From Moniliella sp. 'wahieum' (lineage: Eukaryota; Basidiomycota; Moniliellomycetes; Moniliellales; Moniliellaceae): a stretch of 64,000 nt of DNA. The number at the start of each line of letters is the position of its first letter. Position 1 is the stretch's first letter. The stretch lies in contig RSEE01000020.1 of the NCBI GenBank assembly GCA_003971905.1, forward strand, positions 496,001-560,000, in the 5' to 3' direction. Made by a program: the position numbers and the translations under genes. The notes beneath the pieces are model-generated. The model ran no database searches. It was not told the DNA's origin and worked only from the letters and a program-made list of their open reading frames with translations. Of this stretch, positions 23,596 to 33,825 are shown one piece after another.

Positions 23596-23690
23596 AAAAG
23601 CAGAAGCAGAAGCAGAAGCAGAAGCAGAAGCAGAAGCAGAAGCAGAAGCAGAAGCAGAAGCAGAAGCAGAAGCAGAAGCAGAAGCAGAAG
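23596..23690. repeat. AAGCAG hexanucleotide microsatellite
   Basis: About 15 tandem copies of AAGCAG. The array is open in all + frames (for example Lys-Gln repeats) but lies outside any supported gene. Confidence 0.95.
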
Positions 23691-26354
23691 GAGGCAGAAC
23701 TTGAAGAAAAAGGAGTTGAAGGACGACTGATATGACGCGATGACGATTGATCTATTCATCGTCGAGCCGCGTGCATCGTGGCCCATCGAGTATCCTGGTA
23801 TTGATCCAATCTACAGCCATATGCCAGCAAACATCATGCACTCTCCATGCATTCTATCTATCCACTCTTCATCCAGTCCGTATATAGTCAGTTGGTACCT
23901 GAGTCCCACAGTCCTCAACCGTGTCCGTTTCGCCCCCTGCCTCTGATGCAATTGAGGACATGCCAGTGGCTTCGGTCTAGACGCGGCCGCTGTTGCACAA
24001 ATTGGATCAACGTGGGATACATCAGTGGTAGCAGTATATATAGTGCGTCTGAATCACAAGGGTGCACGATGTGATTGTTCCATTCGCCTGTGTTGATGAA
24101 GTTGATGTATTGGCGCACACTTGCAAATGGCGACAGATGAATACACGGATCGTCACATCAGTGATTCGTACTACATCCTATATCCTTCTTTCTCTCTGCC
24201 TCGGGCGCTGCCGCTTGCCTGCTGGCTTGCGGCCAAATCGCCCACACCAACTATATATACTAAGTAGTAGGAGAACGGCCAAGACGAACAGGAGGAAAGG
24301 CGGTATGTTATTGGGTCACTACAGGCTGGCTCGCCTCTATTTAAAGGACTCATCTACTCCGTTGAGCCTAACTGGAGCATGTTTCCTCTTATTATCTGTG
24401 CGACCAAGATCGAGCCCTTCCGTACGGCCGGGAGATCTGTGCGAGTGTTAGTTGGGCTTTGAGTCTCAACAACTGTGATTTTATCCTACTTCAAGTACTT
24501 CGTCTTTGGTCGTGAACCCAAATCAGCTCAAAGTTGAGCTGCCGAATCGAGATGTCAGTGTATTATGTCTGCTGTTTCCTGATCGACCTGATCCGAGTGT
24601 CTCGTTCTCATTTTGTGAGATTCTCCCCTGATGCTTTTGACGTTGTTGTTGCGGGAAGGGGCGGAGGACCTGCCCATTATATTTTGGGCCTTTTTCGTGT
24701 TTGACTGTTGCTGTCCCAACTCTGAACGTGGGGACCTTTAATTTCCCAACAGACCTTTCCCTATTTGGTTTGTGCTCTTGTTGACAGTCATTAATCATTC
24801 GCCTTTGTTCCTTCCTCTTCCCTCAGCATTGTATCTGTGGGTGCCTTAACGTTCCCATGGGTATACTGTACGCCTTTTTGTTCTATGTTCTTCCCCCTAG
24901 AGCGGGTCATTTTGTACCAACATCTCCTTGCGAATACTACATCCTTTTGACCCACCATGCAATACCCGCGTTACTCCCAAGCTCACCCGCAGTCCCACCG
25001 ACCTGCTTCCGCAACCACCCTCTGAATCTTTCCGAATCCTTTCGTCTTGGTATCCTTATCCGTCGAACTCCGTCTAGCTTACAATCTCCTCTGTACGGAT
25101 CTCGCTACCATCCTACAATATAGTTGAGTTTTTCGGGGACAGGACAGGATCTATCCCGCCTTGTCTTGGTCTGGGCCAACCTCCCAGCCAAAACCGTTTT
25201 CAAGATTCTGTGTCTACATGCAGGCGATAACCCTGCTCGTTCCGGTGCATACACTGTCAGCGTGATCTCGTACAGACCATATGGTCACATGGCCAGCCCA
25301 CGTACCCACTCTGTTATCGTCTCCATCTTCTTCTCTCCCTCCTCAACACGCACAACCTTACTTTGCCTTGCCATCCCAGCCGACGCCCCAATCGTGATGC
25401 CTCACCGGTTACCTCTCGTCTCTAGGCTCTGTTCGTTCGGATCCGCCAATAGCATTCAAGCTTCAAGCTCGGTAAACCGTGAGGGGGACCCTCTCTCCTT
25501 CAGGGGAAAGTACCCCTACACCCGGGATGGGGTTCCAGGTCGCCGCCCGCCCATGATGCATGACAGAAGGAGGGCAGAGCGGTGCGGGTGTGTCCCGGGA
25601 ACACCATATACCGGGAATCAAAATACTTGTGGAGAGAACGCGTACTCCAGACCCGCTGGCTCTGTTCCCATCTTTTGTGGTGACGGACGTAACCGGAACA
25701 TGTAACGCGTAGCGATGCTCTGGAGGATGCTCATGCACATGCCAGCGCTCAGCTGAGCCGCATTCTTGCGCTGTATGGGTCCGTCACCAAAATGCCCACC
25801 AACCAACGGCCCGTTGTGTGTTACGCGGTATGCATGGTACGATGTGCAGTATAGCGACCAAAACTCAGTATAGAAAACGGCGTCCCATGTGATATGTGAT
25901 AGGGTTCTTGGCATACTTTACTGTACTGAAGCGTATACCGATGAGTTAGTTACACGTGGCCATCCAAAGGTCTAAGGTCTAATAAAAAGGTCTGGCCCCC
26001 TTCTGGTCCCGGTTGAGCGGCAAGTGAAGCTAGTGAAGGTGAAATGGCCCCACGGGCTTAGAGGTGAGAGATATGGATCTGAGAAGGGTGGGATTTCTGA
26101 TGGGACTCTGCTGTAGTGTTCTTCCGTGCCGGGGTGGGCAGGTCAGTTGCTTACATGTTACTTCTTACATGTTACGTGTTACATCCAACCCGGAAGATAT
26201 CGATCCGGAAGCGGGAGGCCGCAAGCGGGCCGAACTGACCTGTTGTCCCGATCACCGGGCGCGGGTTGCTAGCTATTACATGTGACACGACTCGTCAAAG
26301 CTTTATAACTGAGTCTGTCCTCAGGCCTGAGTACCCCTGGAGTCCCCCCTGAGG

Positions 26355-26406
26355 CCTGAGGCCCACAGTGAACTATTTTACCTGAGGCCCACAGTGAACT
26401 ATTTTA
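26355..26406. repeat. 26-bp perfect tandem duplication
   Basis: Two identical adjacent 26-bp units begin CCTGAGGCCC and end AACTATTTTA, followed by a third partial start. They are embedded in a run of CCTCAGG/GGCCTGAGG palindromes (26320-26450). Confidence 0.9.
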
Positions 26407-28026
26407 CCTGAGGCCCGAGGCCTGGGGCTTGTGAGGCAGGCTGAGGTGCCTGAGGACTGAGTTATCATGATGATACGCGAGATGCAGCTGACACTGAGAT
26501 TTTGTTGACCATCGAGCATAGAGATAATGAATCATCGATCAACGATCATCGCTCAGATCTGGGGCACCATTGCATCCCGTTGTTTGTAGGGAAGTAGAGA
26601 AGCACGTAGCAACTCGGAGCAAGTCCACGGAGTTCCCCCACACCACCAGAGAAGTACTGGAGCAGACTGGAGCAGTGAGCGTACTGAGTACTGACTAGTG
26701 ACTAGTGACTATACTGACTATACCCTGAGAGCGCTTGGCGTTTTGAGCGTCGTGTGCGCGGCCCCAAAGGGAACCATCAGGCCCAGGCCTCAGGCTGGTT
26801 TCTGACACCTGACATATCAAAGCTTTCGTACAGCTTACCGGTTACCCTTCTGAGCCGTGTGTGTGTGCCTGGGCCGTGCGCAAGGCTCACGCAGACGGCC
26901 AAACTGGGGCCAGCCAGGTCCCGCCACGCGCCACGGGGCTCCGCGTGCCATGTTGTCGGAGGGGATGGCGACCGAAATTGGAACACACACCTGTGGGGGG
27001 AGGCCGGTTGCTGTTGGTCGCCCGGTGCTGGGTAGCTGACTGATGCAATCAATGGTCGTTGATGAATGATTAGGCTTAGATCGGTTCTCGATTACCGTGC
27101 AATCGTGACAGATTGCTTGCTGAAAACCGAAGACTTGAAGCTTGCTGCTTGAAGCTTGATGACTGGATGTCGGATGACGATGACCGTCATCGGTCATTAA
27201 TTCGGGCATCGGCGATTGACGACCCGTTGAGCCGTTGTCGGTGCATAAAAAGCCAGCTGCTGCTGCAAGTGGCTAGCCAAGCTCCAAGTGGCTGTGGCCA
27301 GTGGCCAGAATCGTAATCTTGGCCTCGGCGTCAGCGTCACATCCCAGATTCCACCGAGTCGGAGGGGCCGCTCTCCCCTGCTCTCCCGCGCTCCCCGCTG
27401 CTCCGAACCACGGTGCGCCGGTGAATTCACCGGGCTGGCAGCGGAGTAGAGCGAGCGAACGCAGCCTGCTGAATGTGTTGAACTTCTCAGCGCTCAGCCT
27501 GGGCGGCTCAGCGCCGAAGCTGAACCACCAAAACCCAGCCCGGAAGATTTCCTTTTAGCGCTGGCCCGCCCGTCGGCAATACACATGATCGATGATCGAT
27601 GAACAATCACTAGTCACTAGTCATCCATCCGCAGCGCACTCCTGCCCCTCTCCGGCCTCGACACCTCCGTCCGGCCAAGAGCGACACTTGCCCGCAAGTC
27701 CCGTAGTCACCGCGTGCCGGTTGCACGCCCCCGCCCCCGTCACACACTGGCCACTGGCCATTGCCGGTTCCCCATCGCGCCTTTCCGAGCGTACATTGCT
27801 CCCCGTACTGCGCAGCGCCCACGAAGCCGAAGCGACCGCCACACCCTCACCCGTCTGATCACCGTGATCTGTCAGCTGTGGGTTATCCAGACCATATCGC
27901 ACCTCTCGCTGCCGCGCCCTTTTGGCCCTCATCGCATCCCCGCTTCCCGTCCGCCATTCATCCGTACTGCTCGTAGGCCCCTAGCCAATTCTGCCTCCCA
28001 ACCACCACCGCCCGAGCGCTGGCATC

Positions 28027-28694
28027 ATGCAGCGCACACACCAGACCGCCTCCTTGCTGCGCCAACACGCCCCCTGCGACCTGCCCCTCGCTCCCACGGT
28101 CGACAATAACCCGCCTCGGGCCCATCCAGTGTACTCCAGCCGAGGCGCATCCACCACCTACCGCTGCTTTTCCTGCGAGCGCCGTGGCCTTCTGTGCAGT
28201 GGCACCCAGCACGAACATCACCTCTCCTCCCCCCCCCTGCAATGGGCTGGACTGAGCTCAGCCGCAAACCGCCCCAGCCGCCTGCTGCCTTTCGGGCTCT
28301 GAGTCCGCCGCGTCTCGTCCACCTTCCACCGATGGCTTGCGACCCCCCCACTCCCTCTGCTTCCGAGGCCTCATCGGCCTCCTCTCCCACTACAACAGTC
28401 TCTTCTGCCTCCTCCGTCGGTCCTTTCACAGCGCACCGGCTCCGCGTCCGCGTCTCCCCCCCTCAAGAAACGTATCCTCTCCTCTCAACCCGCCGCACTC
28501 GCCCGCAATCAAATCCATCACACGCCCTCCTCGGGTGGGCAGCCAATGGCCGGGCTGGCCGGCTTAATTTCCGCCTGGCTGGACCCATGGTCGCCAGATG
28601 CACTCAACGCATGGAAGTCTCCGCATCTGGACGCACATTGCCTCCTCCCACTCCCCTGTCGGCTCGGGATTTCGAGCCCCCATGCAGTGACTGA
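28027..28694 (+). CDS. Small hypothetical protein with a half zinc-cluster motif
   Basis: I do not recognise this protein. The ATG at 28027 opens MQRTHQTASLLRQHAP, and RCFSCERRGLLCSG follows (CxxC-x6-C, the first half of a Zn2Cys6 cluster). A second half is not visible. The rest is Ser/Thr/Pro-rich (PPTPSASEASSASSPTTTVS), then PPLKKRILSSQPAALARNQ and LAGLISAWLDPWSPDALNAW, and a likely stop near 28694 after LSARDFEPPCSD. The frame must change near 28230, 28470 and 28610 for these parts to be joined. It is tail-to-tail with the helicase gene, whose stop is only about 140 bp away. It could also be a chance set of frames. Confidence 0.38.
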
Positions 28695-28836
28695 TCATCC
28701 TGATCCACCCCCCCCCCCTCCAAGGTCCTAACTCCCGACTTCTCGGACCAAGACTTACAACCTCTTACTGTAAGGACTACGAACTCTTGTTTTATTATAG
28801 TGTACCCATACTGTTTATACTTTCCCTCTTTCTACT

Positions 28837-31360
28837 CTAACACCAGCATGGGCTCCATGGAGCCTGCCAAAACAAGATATAGATGGTCCAATGGGGAGTT
28901 GAAGTAGTGTACATAACAAGTGTGTGTGCGTGTGTATGCAAGCAAGTACGGAGGGAAGAACCAACCCGATGCAATGCGTTCACATCACTTTCGTCGCTTG
29001 GAGCTTGTCCAGTCCTTTTGAGCCGGTGCACCTTTTTCTCCCAATCGCTCAGCTTGGTCGGCCGGATAGTACGTACAGCTTTCTGGAACCGGACCGAGGA
29101 GGTACCACGGGCGCGATCTTGCTTGCTGATCATCGGTTGGCCAGTCTTAACATCCACCTTGTCCAGCAACACCAATGTGGCCCTCACCCCGCCCCGTCCC
29201 ACCCGGCCAGCACGGTGCAAGAGCTCCATCGTGTCCGTCACATGTCGCTCCGACATGGTCGGCACTATTTTGGCCAATGCCTTGGGCTTCGAGTCGGGCA
29301 CAATCACGTGCGTTACCAAAGGCGAAAAGTCAATGCCTCGAGTTAGGTGAGAAGTGGTGATGAGAACACGAGGTTCTTCCTTCTTCTTCTTTTGGGAGCA
29401 CGGAAAATTTCCGTTTCATAGCACCCGCGTCGGAACCTGTCTCACCATCCAGCGTCATCCGCCGCGGATCGAGAACAAACCCGCCATATCCTCGTTGCTG
29501 GTAATGCTGTATTCGCGCGACTCGCTCACCAAAGAACAGTTCCTGCACTCGAACGTTAGTTTGGCTCAAATCAAACAAGGGCAACTTCGGTTACATACGG
29601 AATCTCAACCCGGTCGAGCACTTTAGCCGCCCACTGGACCGACTCGCGTTTTTCCGTTACGACCAGGACTTTGGACCGGCCGTAGGATCGGAATTGAGAG
29701 CCTCCGCCACTTGGTTGACAAACGCATCGTTGAACGTGGGTAGGGTAGGAACATACTTAACCCGCACCGTGGACGGCAGCTGGTGAAGGAAGTTGGACAA
29801 CACGTTGACCGTCGCTGGGAACCGGTTGGTCAGCTGTTTCTTAAAGGCGGTGTGATCGATGCCGTAACATGAATCACATCGGCCGGAGCGAGGGGTAGAA
29901 AGTCCCCCCCTTCTCGCCAGGCTTGAATACGGTCATCATACACCATCCGGACAAGTTGACGTGTGCTCTCGTAGTGGTGCACGTCCCCAACGTGTCCGCC
30001 TCATCACACACAAATGCCTTTACTCCATCAAGGGAGATAAGTTGATCCTTTCGCGCCTTTTCGTACTGCTTCTCAAGTTGCTCAGCTGCCAGCACATCGA
30101 GGGAGCGTTGCTTTTCATGGAGTGCCTTGAACTTCTCGGCTCGCTCGGTTGGCGAAGTGACCAAGTCCAGTAGCCGGCCCGGGGTGCTGACCAGCACATC
30201 CAGTGGCCGCACCTCACCCCACTTTCCCTCCTTCATCTTTCGCACGTCTTTCCTCAGCGTTTCGATCCACTTGGCTCGGCTGGTACAGAGCGTACGGAGC
30301 GGCACCTTCCGTGCTAAGGATTTGATGTTGGCCTCGATTTGCCGCGCCAGTTCATGCGTCGGCAAGGATGACGCTCCGCGGCAAAACAACAAAGTCAGGC
30401 TCTTTCTTGGTCTTGGGATTCCACGCATTTAACTCCTCTTTCAATGCGACCGCCTCTCGTTCGCGCATCGCAACCTCCGAATCGGATTCAAATCCCCCCT
30501 GACATCGCTGGCTTTGGGAATGAACTGGGCCTTGGCCTTGGCCTTCATAAACGCTTCCAAGTCTTCCACCTCCTCATCCGACCACCCGCAAGCTCCCCCA
30601 TGTCCTCTTCGCCGGACCAGGGTCAAACGAGGCCATTTCTTCCTCGGTCCACCCTCTTCACCTTCCTCTTCCTCCTCCATATCTGTCCCCCGATCGCCCG
30701 TTTGGAGCACCTCCGTACTCTTCTCAGAATCAATCGGCATTGCCAACAATCGTTGCAACAAGGGAAGCAAATACGCAAGTGTTTTGCCCCCGCCGGTTTC
30801 GCCCCCAATCAGGGTCGACGTGCCCGGAGCATGGGGGAAGAGAAAACCAGGTTCGCGGCGGAACAGAGACGCCCAAGGAAGGCTCTTCGATGCCTGAACG
30901 ATTCACGCTCGGTAAAAAAGTGGGTAGGCAGCACGCTGCACGGAGGAGCTTCAACGGTTCAGTGCGATTGTTGGTATCGAGACGAAGGGCATTGCGGGCA
31001 GTAAGTTGCCGAACCAGGTTCTCGACGAGGTCCCTGTCGATGGGTAGGCACCGAAACCCATCGTGTGAGGGTATCGCATCAGAAGGAACGGCAGACGCAA
31101 CAGTCTTCCCCGTGCGAGGGGTGGCCACCACAGTAGCGGGCGACGGCACCGAGGTCGAGCTGGCCTTCCGCGGTAGGGCGTTTCCCACGGGCCTAGGACG
31201 CATCGCCGGGTTCAGGCATGCCGGGTACACATGAAGACTTCGGGCACTCGCTGGTGCGCAGAGGGACACGCGAGGGGGCAGCGCAAGTGCGCGGGCACTC
31301 AATCCGCATCATCCGGGTGACGCTGGGCTGGTCGTTGGCGGTGGCCGAGGCTGAGAGCAT
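28837..31360 (-). CDS. Mitochondrial-type DEAD-box RNA helicase (MRH4-like)
   Basis: ATP-dependent RNA helicase. Motifs on the minus strand in order: Walker A PGTSTLIGGETGGGKTLAYL (about 30770-30830), Ia LPTHELARQIEANI, Ib STPGRLLDLV, II VCDEADTLG (about 29997), V LITTSHLTRGIDFSPLVTHV (about 29320-29380) and VI LLHRAGRVGRGG (about 29200). The acidic insert between motifs I and Ia (EEEEEGEEGG, about 30670) is unusual. The N-terminus is rich in Arg, Ser, Ala and Pro and lacks acidic residues (RVSLCAPASARSLHVYPACL), as in a mitochondrial presequence. The ETGxGKT form of motif I also recalls Mrh4, which works in mitoribosome large-subunit assembly in yeast. Start near 31360 is the best ATG upstream but requires a frame change. 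At least five frame changes occur along the gene. Family assignment is firm; the Mrh4 orthology is probable. Confidence 0.8.
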
Positions 31361-31700
31361 CGACGCGCTTGCGAAAAAGAATTGCCACAGAAGCTCGGGC
31401 AATCGGTGCAACCCTTTTGGCCATAATTGCAGGTGGGGTAAATGTCCATTCTGGCCCTCTGCACGATAGAAACCAGGTGAATAGGCGCGGGATTGACGAT
31501 CGATGATCATCGATGAAAGGGTGGCACGGCGGACGTGGTTGTGTCAGTATGGCTTCTTGTACCCAACAATCACTCTGGACGTCTTCCTAATGTTTTCCTG
31601 TTCGCTATTCCAATACAGGCCAGAGTTTAGCTTTCAATACAAGAAGAACAAGAAAACCACCATCTCTAGGGTTACAACACTCCGCAGTGCAGCTTATATC
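31361..31700. other. Short spacer between helicase and tRNA-Gly genes
   Basis: Holds the helicase upstream region and the 5' flank of the tRNA gene. I see nothing else in it. Confidence 0.4.
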
Positions 31701-31795
31701 GCTTTCATGGGTTAGTGGTATACTACATCGTTGCCAGACTGGCCCCGTGCCTGTGCGACGTCGATGTGACAGGGGTTCGATTCCCCTTGGAAGCA
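31701..31795 (+). tRNA. tRNA-Gly (GCC) with 24-nt intron
   Basis: Acceptor stem GCTTTCA/TGGAAGC pairs fully (one G-T). D arm GGTT-AGTGGTA-TACT has one mismatch. Anticodon stem CATCG/CGATG is perfect, with loop TT-GCC-A-T. T arm AGGGG-TTCGATT-CCCCT is perfect and carries the B box GGTTCGATTCC. The intron (31737-31760) lies after position 37, the canonical site, leaving a 71-nt mature tRNA. CTTTTTC follows as a Pol III terminator. The discriminator base is A. Confidence 0.92.
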
Positions 31796-31987
31796 CTCTT
31801 TTTCTTTCCAACCTAACCTGTGTTCGTGAATCCATAGCATTTGCAAAATCACCCGCCAACACTACCAGCGACACGATAAATGCTTTGTTGGGTTTCTCAC
31901 CCACTTGCCATTTCCATTGAAGACTTGAAGAAGAATGAAAGGCGATTTTTTGGTCATTTGCGTTGGAATGGCAAAAAGGTAAAAAAG

Positions 31988-32087
31988 TGTCGTGTCCCGG
32001 GATCGAACCGGGGACCTTGAGGAATCCAAAGGATCTGCTATTGAAGAAGACTTCAATCTCACGCTCTCCCATCTGAGCTAACCCGAC
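31988..32087 (-). tRNA. tRNA-Phe (GAA) with 27-nt intron
   Basis: Minus-strand tRNA: acceptor GTCGGGT/ACACGAC (one G-A mismatch), D arm TAGCTC...GAGC, anticodon stem TGAGA/CCTCA with an A-C mismatch next to the loop, loop TT-GAA-G, variable AGGTC, T arm CCCGG-TTCGATC-CCGGG. The intron (32024-32050) sits after position 37 and contains CTTCAAT, complementary to the anticodon loop ATTGAAG, as in many eukaryotic pre-tRNAs. A T-run terminator follows immediately. The two stem mismatches are odd for a working gene and may be sequence errors. Confidence 0.82.
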
Positions 32088-33825
32088 TGCTGTGACAACA
32101 TCTGAAGGCTCTAAATTTACGGTTCAACCAATCTATATACGTTCCCGCCAATAAATGACACCGTTAAGTGGCGGCGAAATCACAATCGATTGCGTGTATC
32201 GTGAAGGCTTGGTAGAGAGGTTGGTTGACATAGGTACTATGGGAGCAGGGAGTGATTGAGATGTGACCGGAGGAGTATGCGGATGGGAAGTCGGCAAACT
32301 CCCAGGTCTCGCTCAAGACTAATGAGAAGAGATTCAATATTCACGGCCGGGACAACAAAACCCGACGGTCGAGCTTCGCTTCATGCACTTCATGGGTCGG
32401 CACATTACCTGCCCTACCGATCGTCCCTTAGCGCTGAGCCTGAGCACAGCAACTTTCCCAGCTGCACCACTGGTCTTGCGCCGCAGCTGGGCATCCTCGG
32501 AATGGATATTTATATATCACTCCGCCTGTGCTGTGGAGGGTCAGCGGGCGCCTCTTCTCTGGCTCGGCTATATTTCGCACTCTCATCAGAGCCCCTGTTT
32601 TTGAATTGCATGGAAGCGACTATACTGCTATCGCCAACCACCGCTTCCCACTTGACTTGACAATGACCTCCCAAATGCAGCACTTCTTGCAACTGGGACC
32701 AGTTTTGGCCCACTCAACGCATCCCTCTCAATATCGAAAGGTGTGGGTGCTGGCTTTGCCCAGGCTTCCGCCACTTCTCATTCACTACGTAAATCGGCAT
32801 ATGCATCGATGAGCAGCCCAGACGATCCAACCATTGAGGCCGGAGAAGGCTTAGCCGGGCTTCCATTCGTTTTTCGGCCAGGGTATACTGTCAATGCTGG
32901 TACCAGACGTGTGGTGCGATGTAGTCTCTCCAGGTCACATATACCGACTTCATTCCTCGTCATTGCCCTCGATTCAGCGACAGAGCCTCGCACGCACGCA
33001 GAGAGTTCTCACACCCTGGCCCTCGTTTGCCTCGTATGTTTACTTGCCCGCCCCCTGTGTTACGGGCTGCGGTGGACCGAGATGGTCCGATCCAAGCGAA
33101 GGCCCGCCTGCTCTGCACATGGCCAACAGTAGAACGTGCTGTCTCTGCAGGCCAACCAAGCGTGATGACGGTTAGTTAAATTAGGTGTGGTGTCACCGAA
33201 TGACTAGCTCGCTCCAATTTCCAATTCTGCATCCTGTCTCTCGCTCTTCCCTTTCCCTTTTGCTTCTGTTCTCTGCCTGATGCCTTCTTGTGTCCTTTTT
33301 TGAGGATCCATCACTTCGCCAGGCCACTTGCAGAGTTGATCGGAAACTTACGGTGATGCTCAGGCTATGAACGAAACAGCAGATTTTTGCTACCGACATC
33401 GAACCTAAGTGCGGACTTCTGAGAAACCCTCAACCTTTAACGATTGAGATCCTACTAGTACTCTATACACACTTACCCACAACACCTGTTAGTCGTCTCC
33501 AACTTGAATCAACTACATCGATTCGTGCATGACCATGACTGTCACGAGTGAGCCACAGAACTTTCAGAGCTACGTCACAACCACGTAAACCAATAGAGAA
33601 GTCCGTGCATGCAACACAACCAAGGAAAACGGACAGGGCAAAGTACGAAAGAAGTTCGATCAGACCGATCGGGTTGCTAGGGCGAGCCCAACGGCCCGGA
33701 CGACGGCGCATGAACCAAGATTGTAGGTGTGAGGTCGCTGGAAGAGGAAGGTGGTGGGTCCATGTGAGGTGATTGCGTCCCCTCCTCCTGCTGTGCGAGA
33801 AGGTTGCTCGAGTCCGAATCGGACC
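32088..33825. other. Intergenic region with a dispersed-repeat copy
   Basis: Between tRNA-Phe and the Ssh4-like gene. The only structure I see is a copy of a dispersed repeat (33057-33193). The other open frames are short and unrecognised. Confidence 0.4.
33057..33193 (+). repeat. Dispersed repeat family 1, copy A (empty site)
   Basis: About 135 bp that aligns by eye with 50713-50810 plus 51189-51215. The shared core includes CCGAGATGGTCCGATCCAAG and AAGGCCCGCCTGCT. Where the other copy carries a 378-bp inverted-repeat element, this one reads straight through (GTGATGACGGTT against GATGATGGTT). It therefore represents the pre-insertion site. Confidence 0.75.

Larger units (their letters stand above)
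23303..28026. other. Long intergenic region, less GC-rich, no supported gene
   Basis: A 4.7-kb stretch with the AAGCAG array, an AT-richer part (23740-25300), a 26-bp tandem duplication (26355-26406) and GTCACTA words near 26695 and 27608. The longest open frame (25124-25705, 193 codons) has no recognisable domain and sits in repeat-like surroundings. It may hold old, unrecognisable mobile-element DNA. Confidence 0.4.

Noticed and set aside
23481-23735. Lys-Gln or Arg-Ser repeat proteins
   Set aside because: Products of the AAGCAG array in different frames, with no flanking conserved sequence.
25124-25705. 193-codon open frame on the + strand
   Set aside because: No domain, no homologous-looking motif, no intron signal, and it lies in an AT-richer repeat-like stretch. 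Length alone is not enough.
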